Assembly (NCBI GenBank): GCA_019635435.1
Contig: JAHBZM010000001.1
Span: forward strand, 310,001-374,000
Direction of reading: 5' to 3'
Length of the DNA: 64,000 nt
From: Ramlibacter sp.
GTDB lineage: Bacteria > Pseudomonadota > Gammaproteobacteria > Burkholderiales > Burkholderiaceae_C
The notes beneath the pieces were generated by a model that was not told where the DNA came from, did not search any database, and saw only the letters and a program-made list of their open reading frames with translations. Numbering within the stretch: the first letter of the stretch is position 1; each line of letters starts with the position of its first letter. This document shows positions 24,040 to 33,438 of the stretch, in pieces. The translations under genes were made by a program, and so were the position numbers.

Positions 24040-24837
24040 TCAATGCAGCAGGCGCGGCAGCGCCAGGAAGTTGAGCACCAGGCTGTCGAATTCTTCCGGC
24101 GCCTCGAGGTTCAGCAAGTGGCCAATGCCCTTCATTTCAATGAAGGTGCTGCCCGCAATGGCGGCGGCCATTTTCTTCATGACGGCGGGCGGTGCATTGC
24201 GGTCATGCTCACCGGCCAGCAGCAGCGTGGGCACATGGATGTCCGCCAGGCTGGCGCGCCGGTCAAAGGTAACCAGGGCCTCCAGCGCGCGGCGGTAGGT
24301 GGAGGGGTTGACCAGGCTCATGCAATGGGTGGCGAGCTTCACCCCCTCGGGCAGCGAACCCGGGCCGATCATCTGCGGCACCAGCAGTTCGGCCAGCTGG
24401 GCCATGGTCTGGCCCGCGTCCAGCGGGGCGGTGCGGCTGGCAATGAATTCACGCTGCCAGTCGCCGTCGGGTTTGCCAAACGACGGCGAGGTGCCGCACA
24501 GGATGAGTTTGTTCACGAGTTCGGGCCGCCGCGCCACCACCTCCTGCGCCACCATGCCGCCCATGCTGTGTCCTAAAAGCGTGAGCTGCCGGTTGCCCTG
24601 CGCCTGCATCAGCGCCTCGATCAGCCGGATGCAGGCCTCGGCCAGGCCCTTGAAGGTGTAGGGCTCGATGGGGGCGCTGTGGCCATAGCCCGGCATGTCC
24701 CAGGCCACCGCGCGGTAGCCCAGGGAGGCGAGTGCCTCCACCTGCGGCGCAAAAGCCAGGTGCCCGCCACCAATGCCGTGCAGCATGAGCACCGTGGGGC
24801 CGCTGCCCAGCGCAGTGAACGTGGGCAGGCTGCTCAT
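24040..24837 (-). CDS. Alpha/beta hydrolase, possible N-formylmaleamate deformylase
   Basis: A 265-residue hydrolase: oxyanion HGIGGG (about residues 20-25), nucleophile elbow GHSMGG (about 92-97), acid in LLAGEHDRN, and histidine in GIGHLLNLEAP. The gene overlaps the end of the nicX-like gene by four bases. In nicotinate degradation the dioxygenase product N-formylmaleamate is cleaved by a hydrolase of this superfamily (NicD), so that is the best guess. The match to NicD itself is not strong as I recall it, so a different ester or enol-lactone substrate is possible. Confidence 0.78.
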   Translation of the reverse strand: MSSLPTFTALGSGPTVLMLHGIGGGHLAFAPQVEALASLGYRAVAWDMPGYGHSAPIEPYTFKGLAEACIRLIEALMQAQGNRQLTLLGHSMGGMVAQEVVARRPELVNKLILCGTSPSFGKPDGDWQREFIASRTAPLDAGQTMAQLAELLVPQMIGPGSLPEGVKLATHCMSLVNPSTYRRALEALVTFDRRASLADIHVPTLLLAGEHDRNAPPAVMKKMAAAIAGSTFIEMKGIGHLLNLEAPEEFDSLVLNFLALPRLLH

Positions 24838-25883
24838 GCGACGACCTGGCCCGCGTCGACCACGGTCTGGCCGTCCAGCTGCACGGTGCAGTGGCGCAGC
24901 GGCAGATCGAAGTGGCCGGCCGTGTAGCGGCCCGCCACCTCGTTGGCGCCGGTGCTGTAGAGAAAGTTGCCCGCGAAGGCGCGCAACTCGGTGCCGTTGA
25001 AGTCGCGTTTGTCGTAGAGAGCCATGCTGTCCCAGCGGGCCGCCGGGTTCAGGCCGTAGCCCACGTGGCTCACGGCATAGGCCTCGCGATCGCCCCAGGC
25101 CGCGATGTAGCTGCGCATCAGCTCGGCATCGACCCCGGCGCCGCGGATGGCGGTCACGTAGTCGTCCTCGATGGTCAGGGTGACGGGGCGCTCGATGTAG
25201 CGCTTGAAGGTGAGGTTGACGTCGCCTTCGGCCAGCACCAGCGTGCCATTGACACTGCCCGCCGCGGGAAACGCCAGCGCCAGCCCGCCGGGCCAGTGCG
25301 TCATGGTGCCGGGCCGCGTGGTGGTGCCCCAGTTGCCGCCCGCGGCAGCGCCTTTCAGGGAGATGCGCAGGTCGGTGCCCGCCGCTGACGTGACCTGCAT
25401 GGCCGTGGCGGCGCGCAGGCGCTTGACATGGCCCTTGACCAGCGGCTCGAGCGTGTCGCCTGGCAGCAGGCGGGCCAGCGCCTCCGGATGCTCGTTGCTG
25501 ACATAGACCACGCGCGGCTGGGTCCCGCTGGCACCCTGGAGGATGGCGGGCAGCTCGGGCGCGTGCATCAGCCCTTCGACGGTGCAGTCCAGCACCAGGG
25601 TGCTTCCGGCCAGCGCCGACACCACGGGTGCTATGTTTTGCAGAGCATTGGAGGCGCCCGTGGAGCGGGCTACAGGCCGATTTGATTCAAAAACGCTGGG
25701 CAGCAGCAGGGTGAATGCCTTCGCGCCCACGCGCGCGGCGGCCAGGCGCGCCAGTTCGATCAGCACGGGCCGGCTCTGGCTCTCGCCCAGCACGGCCACG
25801 GTGTCACCGGGCTGGACCGCACAGCGGCGCAGCAGGGATTCAAAAGCGTCAAGCCACGCGGGCTCAATTTTTTCTTGCAGCAT
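24834..25883 (-). CDS. nicX: 2,5-dihydroxypyridine 5,6-dioxygenase (NicX-like)
   Basis: A 349-residue M29-aminopeptidase-fold protein whose C-terminal half follows Pseudomonas putida NicX closely as I recall it: THWPGG, GTLVLAEGDV, SHVGYGLNPAARWDSMAL, GNFLYSTG, HFDLPLRHC. NicX opens 2,5-dihydroxypyridine to N-formylmaleamate using Fe(II); its ligands (two His and one Asp) match His in SHVGYG (about 271) and H-x-D in GHFDLPLR (about 320). The ATG at 25883 is preferred to one at 25910, which would overlap the palindromic operator. An in-frame repeat (25630-25688) encodes about 20 residues near position 70-85. Leading gene of a four-gene operon. Confidence 0.82.
   Translation of the reverse strand: MLQEKIEPAWLDAFESLLRRCAVQPGDTVAVLGESQSRPVLIELARLAAARVGAKAFTLLLPSVFESNRPVARSTGASNALQNIAPVVSALAGSTLVLDCTVEGLMHAPELPAILQGASGTQPRVVYVSNEHPEALARLLPGDTLEPLVKGHVKRLRAATAMQVTSAAGTDLRISLKGAAAGGNWGTTTRPGTMTHWPGGLALAFPAAGSVNGTLVLAEGDVNLTFKRYIERPVTLTIEDDYVTAIRGAGVDAELMRSYIAAWGDREAYAVSHVGYGLNPAARWDSMALYDKRDFNGTELRAFAGNFLYSTGANEVAGRYTAGHFDLPLRHCTVQLDGQTVVDAGQVVA
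25630..25688 (+). repeat. Dispersed repeat family 2, copy F, inside the nicX-like gene
   Basis: GCTATG, 34 bases, then CTACAGGCCGATTTGATTC. The copy at 43918-43976 has GCTATG and CTACAG at exactly the same spacing. It lies in frame in the minus-strand gene and encodes the ESNRPVARSTGASNALQNIA segment. Confidence 0.65.
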
Positions 25884-25907
25884 GATGTTTCCGTTCAGGT
25901 CATAATA

Positions 25908-25921
25908 CATGAAATTTCATG
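25908..25921. promoter_or_regulatory. Perfect palindrome, predicted MarR operator
   Basis: CATGAAATTTCATG is a perfect 14-base palindrome centred between the divergent nicX-like and flavin-reductase genes, and it overlaps a TAATAC -10-like element. Its size and position fit the MarR regulator encoded two genes away on the plus side. Confidence 0.65.
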
Positions 25922-25932
25922 GAATAAGGTTT

Positions 25933-26442
25933 GTGAGCCCTCCCCGCAAAGCCCAGCCGCCCGCGTTCTCCACGCTGGAGTTCCGCGCCGCGCTGGGCAT
26001 GTTCGCCACCGGCGTGACCATCGTCACGGCGCGCACGGCCACGGGCGAGCTGATCGGCCTCACGGCCAACTCGTTCAACTCAGTGTCGCTGGATCCGCCG
26101 CTGGTGCTGTGGAGCCTGGCACGGGCCGCGGGCTCGATGCCCGCGTTCAGCACCGGCTCGCACTACGCCATCAACATCCTCGGGGCGGGCCAGAAGGACC
26201 TGGCCGAGCGCTTCGCGCTCAAGGGCGCCGACCGCTGGGGTGGTGTGGCCTTTGCCGAAGGCGTGGGCGGCGCGCCGCTGCTCGCGGGTGCCGCCGCCAC
26301 CTTTGAGTGCTTCAACCGCAGCCGCTACGAGGAAGGCGACCACGTCATCTTCGTGGGCGAGGTCGAGCGCTGCACCCATGCCCGGGGTGCCTCGCCCCTG
26401 CTGTTTCACGGCGGCCAGTTCTACACGGAGCACGCGCTGTGA
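25933..26442 (+). CDS. Flavin reductase (two-component monooxygenase reductase type)
   Basis: A protein of about 169 residues with the flavin-reductase-like FMN-binding split-barrel: FRAALGMFATGVTIVTAR at the N-terminus, LTANSFNSVSLDPPLVLWSL (the diagnostic segment) and YAINILG. It would supply reduced FMN/FAD to a partner oxygenase. No oxygenase component adjoins it. GTG at 25933 (after AAGG) is preferred because an ATG at 25909 falls within the palindrome. The gene overlaps the MarR gene (GTGA). Confidence 0.87.
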   Translation: MSPPRKAQPPAFSTLEFRAALGMFATGVTIVTARTATGELIGLTANSFNSVSLDPPLVLWSLARAAGSMPAFSTGSHYAINILGAGQKDLAERFALKGADRWGGVAFAEGVGGAPLLAGAAATFECFNRSRYEEGDHVIFVGEVERCTHARGASPLLFHGGQFYTEHAL

Positions 26443-26873
26443 GCGCGGCGCCGCAGCGCTTTGTCGATGGCTACCTTGGCTACCTGCTGGGCCAGGCCAA
26501 CCATGCGCTGTACAAGGATTTCGACGCCCATGTGCGGGCCGCGGGCCTGAGCAGCATCGAGTGGCGCGTGCTGTCCACGCTGCATGACAGCCCCCCGCTC
26601 ACCGTGAGCCAGCTCGCGCTGGACGTGCTGTCCAAGCAGCCCACGGTGACCAAGCTGGTCCAGCGCATGGCGGAGCAGGGCTGGGTTGATCTGCATGCCG
26701 ACGCGAGCGACCAGCGGCGCACGCTGGTGGCGGCCACCGCGCTCGGCAAACGCCTGGTCAAGCCGCTGGTCGAAGAAGCCAAAGTGCACGAAGCCCGCAT
26801 GCTGCGGGCACTGGGCGCTACTGAAAAGATAGCGCTGCGCAAGCTGCTCGTGAAGCTCGCGGGCAGCGACTGA
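26439..26873 (+). CDS. MarR-family transcriptional regulator
   Basis: A 144-residue winged-helix regulator: SSIEWRVLSTLHDSPPLTVSQLALDV, then recognition helix SKQPTVTKLVQRM and wing DASDQRRTLVAATALG. The GTG start overlaps the flavin-reductase stop. NicR, regulator of nicotinate genes in Pseudomonas, is also a MarR protein, which supports a role in sensing a pyridine intermediate and acting at the 25908-25921 palindrome. A short GCTACT...GATAGC word from the repeat family lies in its coding sequence at 26817-26835. Confidence 0.86.
   Translation: MSAAPQRFVDGYLGYLLGQANHALYKDFDAHVRAAGLSSIEWRVLSTLHDSPPLTVSQLALDVLSKQPTVTKLVQRMAEQGWVDLHADASDQRRTLVAATALGKRLVKPLVEEAKVHEARMLRALGATEKIALRKLLVKLAGSD
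26817..26835 (-). repeat. Core of repeat family 1 inside the MarR gene (partial)
   Basis: GCTACTGAAAAGATAGCGC matches the core of the family-1 element (GCTACTGTTTTGATAGCGC at 62815-62833) except at the inner T-run. It is too short to prove common origin. Confidence 0.4.
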
Positions 26874-26889
26874 GGCACCCGGCGCCGGC

Positions 26890-27758
26890 TCAGCCTGCGG
26901 CCAGTCCGCGGGCATGAAAACGCAGGTGGTCTTCCATGAAGGTCTGGATGAAGTAGTAGCCGTGGTCATAGCCCGCATGGCGGCGCAGCGTCAGGGGTTG
27001 GCCCGCAGCCGCGCAGGCCGCTTCAAACAGATGCGGGTGCAGTTGCCCGGGCAGGAATTTGTCGGCCAGCCCTTGATCGATGAGAACACCACCCGGAAAC
27101 GGCGGCCGGGCTTGCTGCGTCATGAGCGCGCTCGCGTCATGGGCCTGCCAGGCTGCGGGGTCTTCACCCAGGTAGCCCGTGAACGCCTTCTGGCCCCAGG
27201 GGCACTGCGCGGGCGCGCAGATGGGCGCGAAGGCCGACAGCGTCCTGAACACGCCCGGGTGGCGCAACGACAGCGTCAGCGCACCGTGGCCGCCCATGGA
27301 GTGGCCGAAGATGCCGAGCCTTTCGCCATCCAGCGGCAGTTCGCGCACCAGCATGGGCAAAAGCTCGGCCATGAGCCAGCTTTCCATGCGCCAGTGCCTG
27401 GCCCAGGGCGCCTGGGTGGCATCCAGGTAAAAGCCCGCGCCCACGCCAAAGTCCCAGCTGTCGGCCTCGCCGGGCACGTTCGCACCGCGCGGGCTGGTGT
27501 CGGGGGCGATCAGCGCCAGGCCCAGTTGCGCCGCCAGGCGCTGGGCGCCGGCCTTGACCATGAAGGTTTCCTCATTGCAGGTCAGGCCCGCCAGGTACAG
27601 CAGCGCCGGCACTCTGGCGCCAGCCACGGCCTGCGGCGGCAGGTAGACCGAGAACTTCATGGGCAAGCCAATCTCTGCCGAATCGTGCTGGCAAAAGCGC
27701 AGCTCACCGCCAAAGCAGGCATGGCCGGCCAGTGTTTCGGTCCCCGCCTGCGCGCCCA

Positions 27759-27759
<1 letters not shown>
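26890..27759 (-). CDS. fghA: S-formylglutathione hydrolase
   Basis: A 289-residue esterase-D-fold enzyme: YLAGLTCNEETFMVKAGAQR, PDTSPRG, then the nucleophile elbow FGHSMGGHGAL (about residue 151) and C-terminal GYDHGYYFIQTFMEDHL. It hydrolyses S-formylglutathione to formate and glutathione in cytoplasmic formaldehyde detoxification. Start 27759 overlaps the stop codon of the upstream dehydrogenase gene (TGATG), giving tight coupling. Confidence 0.95.
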
Positions 27760-28865
<1,106 letters not shown>

Positions 28866-28913
28866 GGGGAGCCCCGGGAGTTGTCGTGTCGATCCAAGGC
28901 TACCATCGTCACC

Positions 28914-29849
28914 ATGACCGAGCGCAAAAATCACCTGGATTCCCTGGCCATTTCCCTGCTGGTGGCCTGCTGCCTGTTCTGGGGTTTCCAGCAGATCCTG
29001 ATCAAGACCACCGTGGGCGAGGTGCCTCCGCTGTGGCAGGCTTCGCTGCGCATGGCGGGCGCCACCGCGCTGCTGTGGGGCTGGTGCGTGGCGCGCGGCG
29101 TCAAGCTGTTTGAGCGCGATGGCTCGCTGCCCGCGGGGCTGCTGGCCGGCGCCCTGTTTGCTGGGGAGTTCTGCTGCATCTACCTGGGCCTGATGAGCAC
29201 CACGGCGTCGCGGCTCACGGTGTTTCTCTACACCTCGCCCTTTGTGGTGGCGCTGCTGCTGCCGCGCTTTGTGCCGTCCGAGACGATGCGCCCGGTGCAA
29301 TGGGTGGGGCTGGCCATTGCGTTCGCCGCGGTGGCCGTGGCCTTCAGCGAGGGTTTTCTGCATGGCTCCACCCAAAGCCAGCTGCACGGCGACGCGCTGG
29401 CCCTGGCCGCCGGCACGCTGTGGGGCCTGACCACGTTGGTGATCCGCGCCAGCAGCATGAGCCGCATCAGCGCCGAGAAAACCCTGTTCTACCAGGTGAG
29501 CGTGACCGCGCTGGTGGCGCCCCTGCTGTCACTGGCGATTGGCGAGCCCTGGGGCCTTGCCTATTCCACCCAGGCCTGGGTGTCCATCGGCCTGCAGACG
29601 GGCGTGGGCGCCTTTGCCAGCTACCTCACCTGGATGTGGCTGCTGCGGCACTACCCGGCCACGCAGATGAGCTCATTCACCTTTCTCACGCCGCTGTTCG
29701 CGCTGGTGCTGGGCGTGGTCTTGCTGGGCGAGCCGCTCACGCTGCAGCTGGTGCTGGCGCTGGCCGGCGTGGCGGTCGGCATTGTGCTGGTGAACCGCAA
29801 GGCCGCCACCGTCGCCAGCACCGGCTCTGCTACGATTCCCCGGCCTTGA
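28914..29849 (+). CDS. DMT-family (EamA) transporter
   Basis: A 311-residue membrane protein with ten predicted helices in two EamA repeats (first around LVACCLFWGFQQILIKTTVGEVPPL, second around LAAGTLWGLTTLVIRASS, with PLFALVLGVVLLGEPL in the last third). Such proteins export or import metabolites; the substrate is unknown. Its stop overlaps the TTG start of the RutR-like regulator (TTGA), so both are likely one transcriptional unit. ATG 28914 is divergent from adhC. Confidence 0.88.
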   Translation: MTERKNHLDSLAISLLVACCLFWGFQQILIKTTVGEVPPLWQASLRMAGATALLWGWCVARGVKLFERDGSLPAGLLAGALFAGEFCCIYLGLMSTTASRLTVFLYTSPFVVALLLPRFVPSETMRPVQWVGLAIAFAAVAVAFSEGFLHGSTQSQLHGDALALAAGTLWGLTTLVIRASSMSRISAEKTLFYQVSVTALVAPLLSLAIGEPWGLAYSTQAWVSIGLQTGVGAFASYLTWMWLLRHYPATQMSSFTFLTPLFALVLGVVLLGEPLTLQLVLALAGVAVGIVLVNRKAATVASTGSATIPRP

Positions 29850-30472
29850 AAACTCCCACCCGCAAGCCGCGCGAAAACCGCGAACGCATCCTCGCTGCGA
29901 TCCGCGAAGCCGCCATTGCCGAGTTCAGCCAGAACGGCCTCAAGGGCACGTCAACCCAGGCCATTGCCGCGCGCGCCGGACTGACCAAGCCCCAGTTGCA
30001 TTACTACATCAAGGGCAAGGAAGAACTCTACGAAGAGTTGCTGCTGTCCGTGATGTCGGACTGGAAGGGCATGTTCGATGCCGGCTCCACGGACCCGGGC
30101 AAGGTGCTGGGCGACTACATCCGCTCCAAGATCGACCAGGCCTTTGACAAGCCCGAGGTCTCGCGCATCTTCACGCGCGAGGTGCTGGACGGCGGCCGCA
30201 ACCTCGAGAAGTTCTGGCCCGAGTCGCGCCAGCGCACCCAGGAAAAGGTCAACATCATCAATGGCTGGATTGCGCGCGGCCTGATGAAGCCCGTGGATCC
30301 GTATGTGCTGCTCATGAACATCTGGTCCATGACCCAGTTCTACGCCGACTCGGCCGTGCAGGTGCGCCAGCTCCTCAGCCCCGGCCAACCCGACTGGCAG
30401 CCCGACCGGGAGGCGCTGGTGCGCGAACTGACCACGCTGATCCTGCGCGGCTGCGGCATCCAGACCGCCTGA
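29846..30472 (+). CDS. TetR-family regulator of the RutR (YcdC) type
   Basis: A 208-residue regulator with a TetR helix-turn-helix (TSTQAIAARAGLTKPQLHYYIKGKEELY, about residues 34-61) and a C-terminal domain that follows RutR: VSRIFTREVLDGG, PVDPYVLLMNIWSMTQFYADSAVQV. E. coli RutR senses uracil and represses pyrimidine degradation genes. A TTG at 29846 within the TTGA overlap is the likely start. An inverted repeat with TGACCA/TGGTCA half-sites, as in the known RutR operator, lies 60 bases downstream, before the catabolic operon that it most likely controls. Confidence 0.82.
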   Translation: MKTPTRKPRENRERILAAIREAAIAEFSQNGLKGTSTQAIAARAGLTKPQLHYYIKGKEELYEELLLSVMSDWKGMFDAGSTDPGKVLGDYIRSKIDQAFDKPEVSRIFTREVLDGGRNLEKFWPESRQRTQEKVNIINGWIARGLMKPVDPYVLLMNIWSMTQFYADSAVQVRQLLSPGQPDWQPDREALVRELTTLILRGCGIQTA

Positions 30473-30531
30473 TCTCCGTTTGTCCGCCCAGCCCCACGGG
30501 CCGGGCCATGCCATTGGCACAGTGATTGCTT

Positions 30532-30566
30532 ATTCTGACCAATCGATCAAATTGATTGGTCAGAAT
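30532..30566. promoter_or_regulatory. Long perfect inverted repeat, predicted RutR-like operator
   Basis: Thirteen-base arms ATTCTGACCAATC (30532-30544) and GATTGGTCAGAAT (30554-30566) flank nine bases. They contain TGACCA and TGGTCA, the core halves of the RutR operator consensus (TTGACCAnnTGGTCAA), though more widely spaced. It lies about 100 bases before the first gene of the catabolic operon. Confidence 0.7.
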
Positions 30567-30663
30567 TGAATACACAAGCCCACAACTTCGCCTCGCGCCA
30601 GGCCCCACCGCACATTCCCGGTGCGCGGTTCACGCTTGCGGTGCGCAACCCCGGGTAACCGCC

Positions 30664-31251
30664 ATGCATGTCTTGGTCGTCTATTGCCACCCCGTTGAGA
30701 CCAGCTTTGCCTCGGCCCTGCACGCCGAAGTCGTGGCCAACCTCAAGGCCGCAGGCCACACGGTGGACGACTGTGACCTCTATGCAGAGGGCTTCAACCC
30801 CGTGCTGTCGCGCGAGGAGCGGCTGGGCTACCACGACGTGCCCGCCAACCAGCAAGCACTGGCGCCCTACGTGGCCCGGCTGCAGCGCGCCGAGGCCATC
30901 GTGTTCTGCTTCCCCACGTGGTGCTTTGGCCTGCCAGCCATGCTCAAGGGCTTCTTTGACCGGCTGTTCATGCCCGGCGTGGCCTTTGACATCAGCGACC
31001 CGGCCAATGTGAAGCCCATGCTGACGCACATCCGGCGCATTTCGGCCGTGGTCACCTACGGCCGACCGCGCTGGGTGGCCTGGTACATGGGCGACCCCCC
31101 GCGCAAGATCATCACGCGCTACATGCGCCGGCTGACCGGCAATACGGCCAGGGCCGACTTCCACGCGTACTACCACATGAACGTGGCCACCGAGCCGCGC
31201 CTGACCGCCTTCAAGCGCCGTGTGGGCCAGGCCATGGCAAGGTTTGCATGA
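30664..31251 (+). CDS. NAD(P)H dehydrogenase (quinone)-like flavoprotein
   Basis: A 195-residue flavodoxin-2 fold protein: VYCHPVETSFASALH at the N-terminus and FCFPTWCFGLPAMLKGFFDRLFMPGVAF (about residues 80-107) are typical of NQO/MdaB-type reductases. First gene of the twelve-gene operon, and its stop overlaps the next start (ATGA). It could reduce a quinone or flavin, or supply electrons to the Rieske oxygenases of the operon, for which no dedicated reductase is present. That last role is speculation. Confidence 0.85.
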   Translation: MHVLVVYCHPVETSFASALHAEVVANLKAAGHTVDDCDLYAEGFNPVLSREERLGYHDVPANQQALAPYVARLQRAEAIVFCFPTWCFGLPAMLKGFFDRLFMPGVAFDISDPANVKPMLTHIRRISAVVTYGRPRWVAWYMGDPPRKIITRYMRRLTGNTARADFHAYYHMNVATEPRLTAFKRRVGQAMARFA

Positions 31252-32513
31252 ACGCGCCAGGCCAGATCATCAACGCCCGGTTGCCCCGCTGGCTGCTGGG
31301 CGCCCGCTGGCCCACGCGGGCTGGCCAGCCCGCACTCGCCGCGCTGACCCTCTCTGACGGAAGCATCGACGCCGTGGTATCCATGGACCAGGCCCAGGCC
31401 GACGACGACAGCTGGGATGTGGCCGGCGCCCCGGTGCTGCCCGGCCTGGTAGACGCCCACACGCACCTGGACAAGACCTTCACGCGGCCCCGCATGCGCA
31501 ATGTGCAGCCCGGGCTGCTGGGTGCCATAGACGCCATGATGGCCGACCGGCTGGGCTGGACCGCCGAGGACGTGCGCCGGCGCGCCAGCCGCGGGCTGGA
31601 CTGGGCCCACGAAGCGGGTTGCGTCCACCTGCGCAGCCATGTGGACTGGTGGGAACCCGACAGCACCCCGGTGGCCTGGCAGGTGCTGGCCGAGCTGGCC
31701 CAGCAGTGGCGAGGCCGCATTCGCCTCGAGCAGGTCAGCCTGGTCAAGCTCACGCTGTTCCAGGACCTGGCGCAGGCCCGCCGCATCGCGGCGCGGGTGG
31801 TCGCCACCGGCGGCCATGCGGTGCTGGGCGCCTTTGTGCACACGGTCAACTGGGACGAGCAGGCGCTGCGCCACGTGTTCATGGTGGCCGACGAGGCCGG
31901 GCTCGATGTGGACCTGCATGTGGACGAGGAACTGAACCCCGAGGCCCAGGGCCTGGCCGCCACCGCGCGCATCGTGCGCGAGACCGGCTTTGGCGGCCGT
32001 GTGGTCTGCGGCCACACCTGCTCGCTCGCGGCACAGCCCGAGGCACAAGCGCTGGCCACGCTGGATGCGGTGGCCCGCGCGCCCATCACGCTGGTGTCGC
32101 TGCCCATCACCAACTTGCTGCTGCAGGACGCCACCACCGGCCGTACACCCCGCCAGCGCGGCCTGACCCTGATCAAGGAAGCCCGCGCACGGTCCATCCC
32201 GCTGCTGATCGCCAGCGACAACGTGCAGGACCCGTTCTGCGGCGTCGGCAGCTACGACCCGGTTGAAGCGCTGGCTGCGGGCGTGCTCGCGGCCCAGCTC
32301 GACCAGCCGTTTGATGTCTGGTCCGACACCCTGTGCCGCGCCGACTGGCTGCAGCGCACACCGGCCGCTGCGCCTTCTCTGGTTGGCGCGCTGGCCGACC
32401 TCGTCATCTTCACCGGCACCGACGCCTGGGGCTGGCCTTCCCGCTGCGCGCAGCGCGTTGTCCTGCGCCGGGGCGTGCGCCTGCACCCACTGCCTGAAAG
32501 GGCTTTTGCATGA
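31248..32513 (+). CDS. Cytosine-deaminase-like amidohydrolase
   Basis: A 421-residue TIM-barrel amidohydrolase of the CodA group: metal motif DAHTHLDKTF (about residues 68-77), HVDEELNPEAQG, GHTCSLA and SDNVQDPFCGVGSYDP, the order and phrases of cytosine deaminases. It should deaminate or hydrolyse a ring-nitrogen compound. It is coupled to both neighbours by four-base overlaps. The unusual context argues that the substrate is not cytosine itself. Confidence 0.86.
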   Translation: MNAPGQIINARLPRWLLGARWPTRAGQPALAALTLSDGSIDAVVSMDQAQADDDSWDVAGAPVLPGLVDAHTHLDKTFTRPRMRNVQPGLLGAIDAMMADRLGWTAEDVRRRASRGLDWAHEAGCVHLRSHVDWWEPDSTPVAWQVLAELAQQWRGRIRLEQVSLVKLTLFQDLAQARRIAARVVATGGHAVLGAFVHTVNWDEQALRHVFMVADEAGLDVDLHVDEELNPEAQGLAATARIVRETGFGGRVVCGHTCSLAAQPEAQALATLDAVARAPITLVSLPITNLLLQDATTGRTPRQRGLTLIKEARARSIPLLIASDNVQDPFCGVGSYDPVEALAAGVLAAQLDQPFDVWSDTLCRADWLQRTPAAAPSLVGALADLVIFTGTDAWGWPSRCAQRVVLRRGVRLHPLPERAFA

Positions 32514-33367
32514 TTCACGGTTACATCCCTCCCCACCGCTTCCTGCCCTACCTGAGCTGGACCGAGGTCGCGGCCCTGCCCGACCGCGAAAACACCGTCA
32601 TCGTTTTGCCGGTGGGCGCCATTGAGCAACATGGCCCGCACCTGCCCTGCTCGGTGGACAGCGTGATCTCGTCGGGCGTGCTGGGCAAGGCGCTGGAACG
32701 CCTGCCGGCGGCCATTCGCGCGTTTGGCCTGGCGCCCATCACCTATGGCAAGTCCGACGAGCACCTGCACTTTCCCGGCACCATGACCCTGACCGGGCCC
32801 ACGCTTTTGGCCACCATCACCGAGCTGGGCGAGTCGGTGTATCGGGCCGGCTTTCGCAAGCTGCTGCTGGCCAACGGCCACGGCGGACAGCCCCAGGTGC
32901 TGGAAATGGCGGCGCGCGAACTGCGGCTGCGCCACGGCGACTTCGTGATCGTGCCCTTCCACGTGTCACGCCTGCCCAATTCATCGGGCAAATACATTTC
33001 TGACGAGGAGCGTCGCCTGGCCATGCATGCCGGTCATTCCGAGACCGCGCTGATGATGGCGCTGGCGCCCGATACGGTGCACATGGAACGTGCGGTGGCC
33101 AACTTCCCGCCACCGTTTCCCTCAAAAATCCTTTCGGGCGACGGCCGGCCGGCCTGTGCCTGGACGGCGCGCGACTTTGGCCCCAGCGGCGTGATCGGTG
33201 ACCCGCTGCAGGCCACGCCCGAACAGGGCCTGGACATCCTGGACACCCTGTCGGCCAGCTGGGTGCAGGCCATCACGGACCTGTTCCACATGCAGTGGGT
33301 GATGCGGGACGTGCCCTCCTGGGGCTACGGCCACCAGCAGGGCCACATCGAGCCAACCCCGGCCTGA
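32510..33367 (+). CDS. Creatininase-family cyclic amide hydrolase
   Basis: A 285-residue protein with the creatininase metal motifs VGAIEQHGPHLP (Glu and His, about residues 39-50), DS, a central NGHGGQPQVLEMAARELR (about 122-139) and HAGHSETALMM. Members open cyclic amides (creatinine) or hydrolyse related formamides. Within this operon it is the best candidate for ring opening of a five-membered amide intermediate such as a hydantoin- or imidazolone-like compound (inference). The start overlaps the previous stop. Confidence 0.87.
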   Translation: MIHGYIPPHRFLPYLSWTEVAALPDRENTVIVLPVGAIEQHGPHLPCSVDSVISSGVLGKALERLPAAIRAFGLAPITYGKSDEHLHFPGTMTLTGPTLLATITELGESVYRAGFRKLLLANGHGGQPQVLEMAARELRLRHGDFVIVPFHVSRLPNSSGKYISDEERRLAMHAGHSETALMMALAPDTVHMERAVANFPPPFPSKILSGDGRPACAWTARDFGPSGVIGDPLQATPEQGLDILDTLSASWVQAITDLFHMQWVMRDVPSWGYGHQQGHIEPTPA

Positions 33368-33438
33368 CGGTCCGCAACTTGCATGGCCGCCGCGCAGTCC
33401 TTTCACCCGTTCACCACATTCTTCAAGAGGTGCCTCCC

